Shown in pieces: positions 1-11,040 of a stretch of DNA of 64,000 bases (position 1 is its first letter; each line of letters starts with the position of its first letter). The position numbers and the translations under genes are program-made. The notes beneath the pieces were generated by a model, which saw only the letters and a list, made by a program, of their open reading frames with translations, was not told the DNA's origin and did no database searches. Source of the stretch: Aradus depressus (Eukaryota > Arthropoda > Insecta > Hemiptera > Aradidae); NCBI GenBank assembly GCA_963662175.1, contig OY759224.1, forward strand, positions 27,785,489 through 27,849,488, written 5' to 3'.

Positions 1-118
1 AATTAATTTTTACCTTCCATAGAATCCTTCTAGAAGTGATCCTGTTTCTGCAGAGATTTGTATGAGTCTCTCAGCCATACTAGTAAAGTCATCGGCTATC
101 ATCGTCTCAGGCGATGCT

Positions 119-202
119 AGGATGCTGGAGGTGCTCGCAACCCAGGATGCTGGAGGTGCTCGCAACCCAGGATGCTGGAGGTGCTCGCAACCCAGGATGC
201 TG
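119..202. repeat. 25-bp tandem repeat, about 3.4 copies
   Basis: Three perfect head-to-tail units starting at 119, 144 and 169, followed by a partial unit. The unit contains GATGCTGGAGG and GCTCGCAACCC. The flanks (1-118 and 203-320) show no recognised element. Confidence 0.95.
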
Positions 203-323
203 CCCTGTTGAACATTTATTGCATTAACTTTTTATTGCATTCCAAAAGAAACAATATAAACTTTAGAATGCAATGAAAGGTTCTAAAAAAGTGTAATAAT
301 AATATTATTCTTAATTTATTACT

Positions 324-613
324 AGGTTAGGTTAGGTTAGGTTTTATGACTCATGCCTGGGCTTTAACTACGAGGTCATATCGCCTACTACCAGAGCGCT
401 CTATCGTCACTCTGGTGGACATGAGCCCGACTCTACTGTGGGAGTCCTAAATTTTGCCTACCCTAAATTTTTTATTCACCTAGGGCAGGGGTCTTTAACG
501 AGTACCTGACATCGTACAGGCTCGGGACCATCGATTAACGTCCCATCCGAAGGACGGCGTGCTTAAGTTTATTTTACCTCCCAGATAAAATAAACTAAGG
601 GCCTCGGTCGGGC
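324..613 (-). mobile_element. SINE-A copy, 5' truncated
   Basis: On the minus strand this matches the SINE-A body (GGAGGTAAAATAAACTTAAG, then CCCGGGCATGAGTCATAAAAC) and ends in three CCTAA units (seen as AGGTTAGGTTAGGTTAGG). The tRNA-like head is missing: the copy stops in CCGACCGAGGCCC. Confidence 0.9.
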
Positions 614-679
614 TAATTTATTACTATTATTGATATTATTTTACCTTTCCCAGCTAAACGATGTATAGGGAAAATAATC

Positions 680-925
680 GGTTTTAAATTCGATGTTGTA
701 TTTTCACTGGAATTTCGTGTTTTCCGACCCCCCCGATTCCAAAAAATTTAAATAAAAAATTTCTGTCTGCTGGTCTGTGAACACGACAACTCCCGATAGA
801 ATGAATATATCGACACGGAATTTTATATGTATCTTCAAACACCCAAAAAGCCGAACCTTTTGATTTTCAATTAAATCGGTTAAATATCGGGGGGGGGGGA
901 CACGAAATTTAGTATCTGAATTCAA
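680..925. repeat. CR composite repeat fragment
   Basis: Carries the recurring CR blocks: TTTTCACTGGAATTTCGTGTTTTCCGA, the CTGTGAACACGA block, a run of nine G at about 890 and ACACGAAATTTAGTATC. No credible coding content; the 73-codon minus frame here is only the repeat. Confidence 0.6.
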
Positions 926-959
926 AAGTCTCTGAGAATTGTTTTCAGATAGAGGATGA

Positions 960-1965
960 TTAATTAATTAATTTTTGGTTCTTATTTTTCTTATGTTGGT
1001 CTTATTTCGTTCTCATCGCTCACTATTTTTTTCACAATTACGGGTAAAATACACAACTCATTTGAATTATACAAATTACCCAGCTAAATTTCAGCTTGAC
1101 TCTGTTTGTCCACTTTGTAACAGTGATAATAATAACATACTCCATCTTCTCATAACTTGTCCAATGTTAAATCAATACACAAACACATTTATCAATAAAT
1201 ATATTTCACACTATAATACAATCTCCGATAAAATAATTAATTTGTTATGTATTGATGACGATGACGATGAAAAAATCAATAATATATTTATTTTCGTAAC
1301 TAATAGTTCAAAATTTAGAAAAACAATTTTATTATGATTTGCCCTCTCGTTTGCCTTATACATTTCAATATATAACACATTTCACTACAGTTGGTATTTT
1401 TCTTTTCTTTACTTCGGCCCATGTTTATAATGTTGTAAATTCCAAAATTAATTTTTTTGTTTAATTAAGTTTGTTATATTTTCTTTTTTTAATTATAAGT
1501 TGTATTGATATATAAATTGTTATATAGGGCGCCGGTAGCTCAGTGGTATGCGTGCTTGACTTCTGAGCTCAAGGTTGTGGGTTCGTAGCCCGACCGAGGC
1601 CCTTAGTTTATTTTATCTGGGAGGTAAAATAAACTTAAGCACGCCGTCCTTCGGATGGGACGTTAAGCGATGGTCCCGAGCCTGTACGATGTCAGGTACT
1701 CGTTAAAGACCCCTACCCTAGATGAATAAAAATTTAGGGTAGGCAAAATTTGGGACTCCCACAGTAGAGTCGGGCTCATGTCCACCAGAGTGACGAAAGA
1801 GCGCTCTGGTAGTAGGCGATATGACCTCGTAGTTAAAGCCCGGGCATGAGTCATAAAACCTAACCCTAAATTGTTATATTACATTTATGTGTGAACTAGT
1901 TAGGTCAACTGTTACTATGACATTTGTATCTCTGTAAGCAATAAAGTTTCATTTCATTTCGCTTA
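960..1965 (+). pseudogene. LINE V: C-terminal end and 3' UTR of a non-LTR retrotransposon
   Basis: An open frame at 975-1337 encodes a fragment with the zinc-knuckle spacing C-x2-C-x8-H-x4-C (CPLCNSD..., then HLLITC), which is typical of the extreme C-terminus of Jockey/I/CR1-type LINE polyproteins. No reverse transcriptase or endonuclease domain remains upstream. An AT-rich 3' UTR follows, and the copy ends with AATAAAG and an (ATTTC)n tail at about 1939-1963. A SINE-A copy (1527-1867) interrupts the UTR with a clean target-site duplication, so the LINE is older than that SINE. The family link rests on the zinc knuckle and tail; the clade is not determined. Confidence 0.6.
1527..1867 (+). 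mobile_element. SINE-A, full length, inside LINE V
   Basis: Starts GGGCGCCGGTAGCTCAGTGG (A-box-like) and has a B-box-like GGGTTCGTAGCCC at about 1580. The body is about 340 bp and ends ATAAAACCTAACC. It is flanked by a 12-bp target-site duplication AAATTGTTATAT at 1514-1525 and 1868-1879, which shows LINE-type retroposition into the LINE V 3' UTR. Polymerase III promoter boxes are inferred from the tRNA-like head. Confidence 0.95.
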
Positions 1966-2559
1966 CGAAATTCCCAAATCTCAGCAAAGTCTCCGTATCA
2001 CCAACTCCCATGGCTACGTTTCTCTTCTTGTTCAGTGCGGCGGATTCAATTGAAATCAGTCCGATTAACTAATATATATATATATCAGATTTAGAGTGGT
2101 TTATTAGAATGGGCTTTTAATATGTGCTGCTTGACATAAAAAAAATATATATAAAGGCTATTTAAAAAATAATAAAATAGAAGAAAAGAGAGTGTTGAAG
2201 ATGCGGGCATATGGGCCTAGTTACTCGTAACAAGAGACCACAGTCCTGATTAGCCAGAAGAGTCACAACGTTCAACATGTCTTCACTACATATTTCTCAC
2301 TTTAAAACAGATTTAAATTCATAGAGTAACTATTCTGTTTTCCTTATTTATAATTTGTTAAATTTATAAAAATCTGGCTAATTGTCTAATGTCCATAGCT
2401 AATAATTACAATAGTTGACGCGGCGAAACAGAACCAGTGCGTCAAAAGTCATAGCGCCCCGAAGAAGATAAAAATTGAATAATTTCCACAGAAAATATTT
2501 GAAAGTAATTAAATTGTGTTGCGTAGTTCTATATGTTTTGTTATTGGTAGGGCGCTGGT

Positions 2560-3200
2560 ACCTTAGAGAAGGAAATGGGGGGTCAGAGGCGGCCTCAACA
2601 CAAAAATCTCATTAACTGCCGATTTAATGGATGTATCGACATGAAATTTCATATTTAAAGTCAAAACCCAAGTAAGGATATTACGTGGAAAATTTCAGTG
2701 ATATCGGCTGAAAGAAAGGGGGGGTTCATTCAACAACCCTAATAACTGCCGATCTAATAAATGTATCGATATGAAATTTCTTATTTAAAGTCAAAACCCA
2801 ATGAGGAGATAACCCGTCAAATTTCAGTGAAATCGGCTGGAGGAAAGGGGGGATCAGAGGGGGGCTCAATTCAAAAACCACAATAACTGCCTATCTAATG
2901 GATGTGTTGACATGAAATTTCATATTTAAAGTCGAAACCCAATGAGAAGATAAGCTGTAAAATTTCAATGAAATCGGCTGAAGAAAAGGGGGGGTTCAGG
3001 CGAGGGTGTTCAATTCAACAACTCTAATAACTGCGGAATTATAGAATTAATCGACATAAAATTTACTATGAGGACTTAGGAGCCCCCATGTAAGTCAACT
3101 GATGTATATTAGCGCAAACGGTAGACTTTTTTTTTAGAGGGAGGGGGGGGGGGGGGAAAGTTAATTGATTTATTAGATCTGGGATGTACATTGCCGATGA
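2560..3200. repeat. CR composite repeat, four tandem monomers
   Basis: Four diverged units of roughly 125-145 bp start near 2620, 2745, 2880 and 3020. Each has the order AATAACTGCCGAT, ATGNATGTATCGACATGAAATTT, AAAACCCAATGAGGA, AAATCGGCTGAAGG, then a G-rich run. The block ends with the CR terminal signature GATGATTCACCGACAAC at about 3195. Noncoding. Confidence 0.8.
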
Positions 3201-3714
3201 TTCACCGACAACTTCTAGTAGCAGTCTGCAACAGTTGTAACAAAATGACAGTTTAAAAGTAACAGATTGTACAGTAACAAATCGGTTTCTCTGACATGAA
3301 ACTGGCAAATTTAACAATTTGAAAAAAATAAATTAAATCCCTACTTTTAACGTAATCCGACCAATTACGGTTTTACCCTTACCATTTCTTTTATCTACAA
3401 TACAGACGGTTCGAGTTTATTACCACTGTAATGTTACCATAGGCCGGGCTAAAGCTGCCCTAAATGGTTTTACAGCCTGGATTAAAGGTCATTACCAGAG
3501 ATAAATATTTAGTGTCAACAGGAGACTCGTTACTGAGTCTAATCTAAACCCGATCAGTGCTAAACTGCAAAGAATCTGGCCATGTTTTCCTTTCTAAAGA
3601 AATTATTGTAAAAATCCGAGATCGAGTTTTCAAGCTCTAACTCGAAAATCAAAAATGAAGATGTCACATGTACATCACTAAACTTCGGGACCCATGTACT
3701 TTTACAAAATGCTG
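3201..3714. other. AT-rich spacer, nothing recognised
   Basis: No coding, tRNA-like or terminal-repeat signal is visible. The stretch 1966-2555 is similarly featureless apart from a short (TA)n at about 2071-2085. Confidence 0.5.
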
Positions 3715-4580
3715 CTAAAATTCTCTTTTTTTAAATATATTTATTAATTTTTTATTTATTTCATTTTATTTTTTTAATAGTATTGTCATTACTAATCAGA
3801 TGTGTGTCAGGCTCAAATAGTTATACAATAGAGTCCCGCTAACCGGATACCGTTTATCCGGGCATCCGGTCAATCCGGACGAGATTTAAAAAAAAAACTA
3901 ATTAAGATTTAGTAAACTAAAAATGTAATTTAGCGAGCGGTAACGAAAATAATTCAAAGAGAGGGTTTGACTACTGGCCTTAAGGCGCCTACAAGATCGT
4001 ACAACAAAACGACGTCGGACTTCTTTAAAGCAAAAAAACATTACGGATTTTTTTCAGTGAGTAAAAATATTCTTCTTGTTTTCATTACGTACTGTACATT
4101 GTTTTATTTTATAGTCCTGTTCAGAATTTAACGTTTACATATTTCGTTTTTAAAATTCTTAATTTTTACATTAAAACATTAATGTACTGTGGTTTGTTTT
4201 GTACAGTAGTACTGTACTCTACAATAAGTAAATTTTAGTTTTAATCACAAAGATGATTTGTTTTGTTAACCCTATCTCAGTTCGTAGATCGATAACTTAG
4301 ATCTACGTATACATTATGTAGCATTGAAAATCAAATTAAGCTGAAAGAAAAGGTGTATTTATGAGAAAAAAAAAACGCTAAAATATTTATGATGTGCATT
4401 TTACTGCAAATTCCGTTTAATCCGGACTTTCGGTGATCCGGACGGGGTCCGGTCCCATCTAGTCCGGATTAGCGGGATTCTACTGTATCTGTTTATGTAT
4501 ATAATTTATAAGCTATCTTAATGTTTCTTATGACATATTCTATCATGTTTTGGTTTAACGGAAATAAATATTATGATAAA
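3715..4580 (+). repeat. Family K (probable retroelement 3' end), split by a MITE
   Basis: The outer parts (3715-3825 and 4486-4580) form one repeat: ATTACTAATCAGATGTGTGTCAGRCTC, then AATTTATAAGCTATCTTAATG and GGTTTAACGGAAATAAATATTATGATA. The same order occurs at 18655-18810 and 21355-21545 (minus), in part at 37028-37070 (minus), and at 61985-62305 (plus). The AATAAA-like end with TTA-rich tail suggests a retrotransposon 3' UTR; no ORF is attached. Confidence 0.65.
3826..4485. mobile_element. pogo/Tigger-like MITE, 660 bp
   Basis: Imperfect terminal inverted repeats: left CAATAGAGTCCCGCTAACCGG; right, read inward, CAGTAGAATCCCGCTAATCC. The element sits between two TA dinucleotides (3824-3825, 4486-4487), the target duplication of the Tc1/mariner/pogo superfamily. 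Subterminal ATCCGGAC-like motifs recur near both ends. No transposase is encoded. It is inserted in family K. Confidence 0.85.
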
Positions 4581-5189
4581 TATACTAAATTTAGTGAAAA
4601 TGGAAAGTGCAGTGTTGTACATTTTATTGCACCGTTAGGGTGTACGAAGTATCAACATTTTAATTAGGGAGGACTGTTTGAAGTAGTTAGGTTCGTAAAG
4701 TTGAGTTTGTTGTGACCCATCTTTGAAACCTGTGTTTAGTTAAATTTGTGTTTCCAGTTTGCCAATGTAATTAGTGAATGTTAGCAATTTGCTAAGAGGG
4801 GAGGATGCAATCAGGAAGATTTCGAAGTGACTGCACCTTCAGACAGAGTTCCTTCAGGAACCACACAGGGGGCGTTCTTCAAACAACTTCATTAGTGAAA
4901 CAAATCATTTCCATACGTGTTATAAGTCTGCACTCTCTACGTAGACAGGTTACGTTTACGAAGTATAGGAGAAGTTGTATAATTATATAGAAATGCAGGG
5001 AGCGCATACGTGGATCCGCTAAACTAACTGGTCGCCAGACTGACAATAGGGCATATTTGTATATTTACAGGAAACAATCCCTGTATATATTGTATGCACA
5101 AAATGGAGTTAGAACTGCGCATTTCGTGTAGTTACTGCACGTTAATAAAAACACTGATCTAAAAAAGTAGATCAGATAGAGAAAAACTG
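4581..5189. other. Unassigned AT-rich region
   Basis: Nothing recognisable except that the last approximately 80 bp may be the decayed 5' part of the Jockey-like LINE that follows. The 61-codon frame at 4805-4990 shows no family features. Confidence 0.4.
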
Positions 5190-5230
5190 ACTTCATATTT
5201 AGATTCATGACACAAAAACGGAACTGTTAC

Positions 5231-5539
5231 ATTAATATGAAGATGGCTGATGTAGTGAGAAGTGATTATTTCGCAGGATGTCAAATATAAGGTAGTCTGA
5301 CCTCTCACAGATTTTTATTAAAGTAATAGATAGCCGGCTTTCGAGGTTTCCCTCATCATCAGGCACTTATGAATATAGATGGTTGAGGAGAAGGCTTGAA
5401 GACTTCACAGTCTTCATGCCTTCTCCTCAACCATCTATATTCATAAGTGCCTGATGATGAGGGAAACCTCGAAAGCCGGCTAGCTATTACTTTAATAAAA
5501 ATCTGTGAGAGGTCAGACTACCTTAAATTTGACATCCTG
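5231..5539. mobile_element. Penelope-derived head-to-head palindrome P1 inside a LINE
   Basis: Two arms of about 135 bp (5270-5404 and 5409-5543) are inverted copies around a 4-base spacer. The whole insert is flanked by CGGAACTGTTAC at 5219-5230 and 5540-5551, a 12-bp target-site duplication; joining the flanks restores continuity with the sister LINE at 41996-43032. Each arm holds one hammerhead-like core. By analogy with the locus at 26604-27516 this is read as a pair of inverted Penelope-like terminal repeats without internal ORF. Confidence 0.8.
5451..5482 (+). ncRNA. Hammerhead ribozyme-like motif H1
   Basis: CTGATGA (5451-5457), one extra T, stem II GAGG/CCTC with a GAAA loop, GAAA (5471-5474), then the self-complementary AGCCGGCT supplying A15.1 and U16.1, then A as the cleavage-site nucleotide (5482). 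All core residues match the hammerhead consensus; the extra base before stem II and the very short stem III leave activity open. A mirror copy lies on the minus strand of the left arm. Hammerhead motifs are known from Penelope-like elements. Confidence 0.6.
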
Positions 5540-6244
5540 CGGAACTGTTACACTTACTTAGACCATTATGGACATACGGATCACAGATAAACGGTTCAGC
5601 AAAAACATCAAACGAATTCAGGCGTTTAAAACCCTCAGACTGATAACAAATTGCCCCCCATACATAAATAACAGAACACTTCATAACGATCATATGATAC
5701 ACACAGTACCCGACAAAATACAAACTACTTACATACGGTTTTTTAGAAAACTTTACACACATACAAACCCAGAAATACGTACTTTATCTTCACAACACTT
5801 ACCACAAAACCCTCCAAGAAGGTTGAAGAGGAGGTGAAACCGCGACTTATTGCCACCTTAATTCCTATTCGTTCTTAATATTTATTATTATTTTATTTTA
5901 CATTATTTTCCTTTACTTTTATCATCTCTCATCCTTCAAAATTGTCTTTCAATTCCTTTTTTTTTATTATTATTTTTTTTTTTGGTTTATTTATTTATTT
6001 TTTTTTTTCTGTTCTTGTTCAATTATTTAGATAAATTTTCGTCCCGAGAACCTACCACTGGGTGGCCTTCCTCTCACATGACATTCACGCCAACATATCA
6101 AGACTTACCATCATAGATGCTGGTTGTTGCACCGTAGCAACAGTTGCATCTTTATAAATAAAAGACAAAAAAAAAATATATATATTTAGATTCAGCGCCT
6201 CAAATATAGCTAAAATCAGATCTAAAATCCTAGGCATCAAAAAA

Positions 6245-6625
6245 AATTTTTTCTTATAAGCCTCTGTAATCGGTCAGAAATTTGATGCAGAGTTTTCAAC
6301 GAAATTTCATGTCAGTGAAGTCGATAAATCACGACAGAATAAATGTATCGTAACAAAATTTTATATGTATTTCCAGAACCCTCTAAAGACTACATATGAC
6401 ATTTTATTTATCCAAATCGGCCTAAGGGGAGGGGGGCTCAGCTCAAAAATCCCAATAACTGTCGAAGTGATGAATATATCGTCATGAAATTTAGTGTGAG
6501 GATTCAAAAGCCACTACTGTAAATGAAATATTAAGTTTCAATTCAAACGGTCGACTGTCCTTGAAAGAGAGCGAAAATGTAATTGATTAAATCGTACTGG
6601 GGAAGTTCATAGATGATCAATAAAA
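6245..6625. repeat. CR composite repeat
   Basis: Contains GTAATCGGTCAGAAATTTGATGCAGAG, ATAAATGTATCG, the AATCGGCCTAAGGGGAGG block and CGGTCGACTGTC, in CR order. No coding signal. The following 6626-7480 is AT-rich with a weak second CR stretch at about 6700-6780 and nothing else recognised. Confidence 0.65.
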
Positions 6626-7483
6626 CGCTTTTGCTTCACTCTTCTCTTACTAGACAATATAAATTTTAAAAAAGTTCTTTGTTACTTCTCCAATTGTACG
6701 AAATGTATGGTTGTAATGTAGTCGGACATAAATTCGATCTTATGTTTTCTCCGGAATTTCATGTTTCCCATGATTCCAAAAAAAAAAAAATTTCTCGCTT
6801 CACTCAGTGAGTTGAGGTTTGAGGTGTTCCTACGATAACGAGCAAGGCATGAAACAAAGCATGTTTCACGGGATTGCCATTGCAGTTCATTGAAGGAGTT
6901 TTAACTTTTAAAAAATATTCATAGGAAAAAAAAACCCAATCTATAATCTAATCACAAATTTTCACTATACATTTTAAAATTTTCGCAATCAGGAAGCTGT
7001 GAAACCAACTAACAATTTTCAATCGATCAAGATCTAACCTTATCAGTATTTCTTATTAGCTGATGAGTAGCAATATCGAAAGTACTTCCATATATTATAT
7101 ATATTCTGTGAAATAAACAATATTTCGAAAACATACGTTTTTTCTTCATTTTTCTACTCATATCTGGTCTCCACATAGGTTTCATCACTCATCGATCGCA
7201 AAAATTTTGAAATGTGTTGACAAAATATGATTTTTTAACTTTGCGATTGAATTTTTGATCGATTATTTTTAAACATTTCATTTAATTATTCATTCGATGC
7301 TGATATTGAATATTTTTGGTATGACAATGATTTTTTTTAAAATTTTTCTCTTCTTCAATAATTTTTTTGTACACAATTCTGATATCTGCCATAGTAGACT
7401 TTTTTACATTTGACATTTTTTTAAAAGTTTACCCAAATTTCCAAATAAAATATATCCCATGATATCCCTCTGAGAATATACTA

Positions 7484-7869
7484 TCACATGAAAAAAACCG
7501 CATCCAAACCGGTTCGACCGTTTAAGAGTTATGTGGGAACATACAAAAAAACAAATAAATGTACAAGTCTTATTATGCATTTAATCTTTTTTTGGAGGGG
7601 GTTAAAAATAGAATTTTATTCCAAAACCAAAAAAGAAGGCAATGTACTTCCCCATCAAGAATTAATCGAGTTGATCAAAATTGAAACCAATTATTCGATT
7701 TTTGAAAATGAATATGTGTCTTATTCTGGGATTTCTGAATCATCATACATTTTTAAACAGTTATTAGTGTTTTTGAGTTGCATTCTCTCCTGAGCTTCCC
7801 TTTGGCCGATTTATCTGAAAATAGATATCGTTTCTATGAGGTTTTGCATTTATGTATTTATTGACGCTT
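7484..7869. other. AT-rich region with CR-type end
   Basis: Contains TGTACTTCCCCATCAAGAAT at about 7640, a CR terminal block. A 101-codon plus frame spans 7488-7793 but runs through this block, has no family motif and is probably chance. Confidence 0.4.
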
Positions 7870-7899
7870 TTATAACGTCAATAAATATAGAATAGATAA

Positions 7900-8478
7900 A
7901 TATAGATGTAGAACGACGTTAAAGAAGACATCAAAGCGAGGATAACGGCCGGGAATAGATGCTACCGGTCACTGCAGAAGATGCTCGGATCGAGGACTGT
8001 GTCCCGAGACGCCAAAATAACAATTTATAAAACAGTCCTGAGACCGGTCGTCACATATGCGAGTGAAACCTGGGTCCTGACTAAAAGGGACGAAGTCTTA
8101 GTCAATACGTGGGAGAGGAAGGTATTGAGGAAGATATACGGCCCTACCAGAGGGGGATAGATGGAGGATACGGACCAATAGGGAGCTGAGGGACCTGTAC
8201 AAGAGCCCGGACCTGGTGGCCTTAGTGAAGCAGGGACGGCTGCGATGGCTGGGGAATTTACAGAGGATGGAACCAGACAGATTGCCGAGGAGGATACTGG
8301 AGGGACACCCGGGAGGACAAAGAAGAAGAGGTAGACCCCGCTTACATTGAGGACGACCTCAGAACGATGGGTGTGAGAAGATGGAGACGAGAGGCCGAGG
8401 ATAGATAAGAATGGCGGAAGATCGTTGCGGAGGCCCAGGTTCTACAAGAACCATAGCGCCAGGGAAAGTAAGTAAGTG
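7900..8478 (+). pseudogene. RTE-like LINE reverse transcriptase, C-terminal relic
   Basis: Conceptual translation in pieces gives TIYKTVLRPVVTYASETWVL, then TWERKVLRKIYGP, and after a frameshift at about 8155 GRLRWLGNLQRMEPDRLPRR and GRPRL. This series (YASETW, WERKVLRKI, RLRWLGH.RM, RRGRP) is the usual C-terminal region of RTE-type LINE reverse transcriptases. Two or more frame breaks show it is dead. It ends in a short (AAGT)n tail at about 8466-8478. Base composition is clearly richer in GC than the flanks, as expected for old coding DNA. No endonuclease or catalytic YADD part remains. Confidence 0.8.
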
Positions 8479-8484
8479 ACGTTT

Positions 8485-8720
8485 TTATTTTAAATTTCCT
8501 CCCCCCCGAAAATCAATAGGTGTCGTCTTAAAGCGGTTCTGGATACACTATATAAAATTGTGTCGATTTATTTGTTCTATCAGGAGTTATCCTCATCACA
8601 TACAAGCATAAAGAAAACATGAAAATCAGGTGAAACCTCAACAGTAAATTTTTGATCGATTACATAACTTCCCCGATACTTTGTATAGTTATGGAAATGA
8701 AAATGATGTAAAATTTTGGA
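8485..8720. repeat. CR composite repeat fragment
   Basis: CCCCCCCGAAAATCAATAGGTGTCGTC, then TTTGTTCTATCAGGAGTTATC and GATCGATTACATAACTTCCCC with the CTTTGTATAG hairpin. Confidence 0.65.
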
Positions 8721-8913
8721 TTCAAAAATGAAATATACCTGTGCCACCGTAATATTAAATTTCTGAAAATATATAATGGTTCAATATGTTTATTTACTCT
8801 ACTAGATGTTTCAATAAGCACTCGTTTCATTTATTTATCATAGATTCATAAATAAAAATAAAAATCTATTTTACTTAAAAAAATTCATACTTTAAAGTAT
8901 AACATTCTTGAGA

Positions 8914-9785
8914 GGAGCCTCGGTAGCTCAGTGGTATGCATGCTTGCTACTCAGCTCAAGATCGCCCGACCGATTAGTATTTTGACGTCAAAACGTCTAT
9001 TTGCTCGTTAAGCACAGTGATAGCCGGTCAAACTTTCTTGTGTTACAAAATACCGTCAGATTTCAATCGATAACTATGAGACTAATAATGCGATAACAAC
9101 GGTTGAGGTCACAATGGATAGAGCATGTCTATATGTGTTTGTTGTGTAGTGTTTGTTTTGCCTGAGACGTTATCGGGCTAGTGTGGGCGCCGGCGTATGA
9201 TTGTTGCGAATTAGCGTTGTGTAAAACTAGAAATTAGTGTAGCGTGATAGGACGTTGATTCGGGTGTCAATTTAAAGAGCTTGTGGAGCACTACTAGAAC
9301 TCAAAGTGAAACATATTCGCCGAACTATATGTAAAAATCGGTATTAAATTGAAAATTGCAAAAAAATTAAAGATGTCGTCTCATATGAATCGTAAATATG
9401 CGCGGAATTATAGAAAACGCAAATCAGAGGAAAGCTCGTATCAAAAGGAATTTAAAAAACCTAAAAATTCTAGTGCCGAGCGAATGCAATGATTTTATTC
9501 TAACGTTTTCACGGAAAATCTACTGCGTGGACCTTGACTACTCCTTAATGTTTTTTTTTATCTGGGAGGTAAAATAAACTCAAGCACGCTGTCCTTCTGA
9601 TGGGACGTTAAGCGTTGGTCCCGAGAGTGTACGATGTCAGATACTCGTTAAAGATCCCTAACCATAGGTGACTAGAAATTTAGGACTCCCCTTGTAGAGT
9701 CGGGCTCATGAGTGATGAAAAGTAGTAGGCGATATGACCTTGTAGTTAAAGCCCGGGCTTGATTTATAATAACTAACTAAAATTC
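8914..9785 (+). mobile_element. SINE-A copy split by a 575-bp insert
   Basis: The head (8914-8975, CTCGGTAGCTCAGTGGTATGC) lacks the B-box segment, and the body resumes at about 9551 (ATCTGGGAGGTAAAATAAACTC) and ends ATAATAACTAACTAAA at about 9785. Together they make one decayed SINE in one orientation, so the material between is taken as a later insertion or rearrangement. Confidence 0.7.
8976..9550 (+). mobile_element. Possible 5' end of a hAT-like DNA transposon
   Basis: Starts near TTTTGACGTCAAAACGTC and CAGTGATAGCCGGTC; the latter resembles hAT terminal inverted repeats. A GC-balanced leader follows and then a 39-codon frame at 9373-9492 (MSSHMNRKYARNYRKRKSEE...), whose basic start resembles N-termini of hAT-like transposases. 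The frame ends at a stop and no DDE or dimerisation domain is present. A similar TTTTTTGACGTGAAACGTC occurs at about 58975. No 3' TIR found, so the call is tentative. Confidence 0.3.
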
Positions 9786-10129
9786 ATGAGTTATTTATGT
9801 CATTTTATTTTAGATGTCTAGAGTAATCTGAGGTAGCTTTTACAAGCTTTAGTCAAGTCAACGATTCTCTCGTAAAAATGCTAATTTCATCATTAACTTT
9901 AGTCCAATTTACATAATGTTATCTGCCCCCCTCCCTCATGGTAGTCTTAGTTTCTTCACAAAGTTGTAACAAGGATTATCTGTTAAGCTCAAAACACATT
10001 TGGGAAGATAAAGCCTAACAAAGGAACTTTAAACTATTAGTTTAAAAATTATTTCAATTAAATTTTAATTATGCTCTTGAATAATAGTTGAACTGGTTGC
10101 TTCCTTTATTACTTCTTCTTCTCTAATCT
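9786..10129. other. Unassigned region
   Basis: No family signal seen. Confidence 0.4.
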
Positions 10130-10149
10130 TTGCCAATCTACTTCCCCAA

Positions 10150-10330
10150 CTCATTCATTATTTTTAGTTGGTTAGATCCTCGACGATGGGCTAAAGTCTG
10201 CACGGAGTGGTTTCCTAGAGACAGAAGAAGAGGAAAAGGAAGACCAGGACTGCGGTGGAGGGACGAGATAGTGGAGAGAATAGGGGATGGATGGTGCACA
10301 GTGGCCAGCAACAGAGAAACATGCAACAAA
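10150..10330 (+). pseudogene. RTE-like LINE fragment (C-terminal tail)
   Basis: The frame reads RWAKVCTEWFPRDRRRGKGR, then PGLRWRDEIV. The WRPRD..R.RGRP..RWRDDI pattern is common at the C-terminus of RTE and related reverse transcriptases. It is only about 60 residues long, is unlinked to any RT core, and lacks a start. Confidence 0.6.
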
Positions 10331-10467
10331 TGTGTAACAGTATTATTTAAGAAATAACTTTCATTTTTACATTTTGCTTTTGTTTTACTTAAGACTTTAC
10401 TTACAGTTTTACTTAAGAAATAATTTAATTTAGGAACAATCGTTAAAATTCAATATCAACTAGTCGA

Positions 10468-10808
10468 GGGCGCCGGTAGCTCAGTGGTATTCATGCTTGC
10501 CTTCTGAGCTCAAGATCGTGGGTTCGAAACCCGCCCGCGGCCCTTAGTTTATTTTATCTGAGAGGTAAAATAAACTTAAGCACACCGTCCTTCGGATGGA
10601 ACGTTAAACGATGGTCCCAAGCCTGTATGATGTCAGGTACTCGTTCAAGACCCCTGCCCTAGGGGAATAAAAATTTAGGGTAGGCAAAATTTAGTACTCT
10701 CATAGTAGAGTCGGGCTCATGTCCATCAGAGTGACCAAAGAGCGCTCTGGTAGTAGGCGATATGACCTCGTAGTTAAAGCCCGGACATGAGTCAAAATAA
10801 CTAACTAA
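10468..10808 (+). mobile_element. SINE-A, full length, ACTA-type tail
   Basis: GGGCGCCGGTAGCTCAGTGG head, B box GGGTTCGAAACCC, complete body, tail AATAACTAACTAA. A 14-bp target-site duplication CAATATCAACTAGT lies at 10451-10464 and 10809-10822. Confidence 0.95.
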
Positions 10809-11040
10809 CAATATCAACTAGTTGTCATTTTCCATTTTTTCATTAATTTTAAAATTTCTTTTCTGGTTTCCTTTTGGATTCTTTTCGGATTGCTTTTCTG
10901 ATTTTTCTGTTGAAAGAGCAGTATACTCAAAACCTCGGAAAAGAGAGGCTTTCGTTTTAAAATAATGTCAATAAAGCTATTTAATTTTATTTTTTATTTC
11001 CTGACCTCCAGTTTCCTTTAACTATCCTTATTCCTTTATC

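Larger units (their letters stand above)
5190..6168 (+). pseudogene. Jockey-like LINE, copy 1: ORF2 C-terminus and 3' UTR
   Basis: Matches, segment by segment, the better copy at 41996-43032: the C-terminal motif KRIQAFKTLRLITN, then NRTLHND and PPRRLKRR, and a shared 3' UTR (CTACCACTGGGTGGCCTTCC, then GATGCTGGTTGTTGCACCG, ATAAAAGAC, poly(A) at about 6168). The conserved Trp codon after PPRRLKRR has become a TGA stop at about 5837. The copy is split by a Penelope-derived palindrome at 5231-5539. Only the last part of the reverse-transcriptase ORF is left, so the copy is dead. Assignment to the Jockey group rests on the RT of copy 2. Confidence 0.85.

Noticed and set aside
7488..7793. 101-codon ORF
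   Set aside because: Composition is AT-driven, passes through a CR terminal block, and shows no domain.
10468..10545. tRNA gene at SINE-A heads (A and B box present)
   Set aside because: The cloverleaf is not completed (no paired acceptor end or proper anticodon arm), and the same head recurs with the same 270-bp body and TSDs; it is a SINE.
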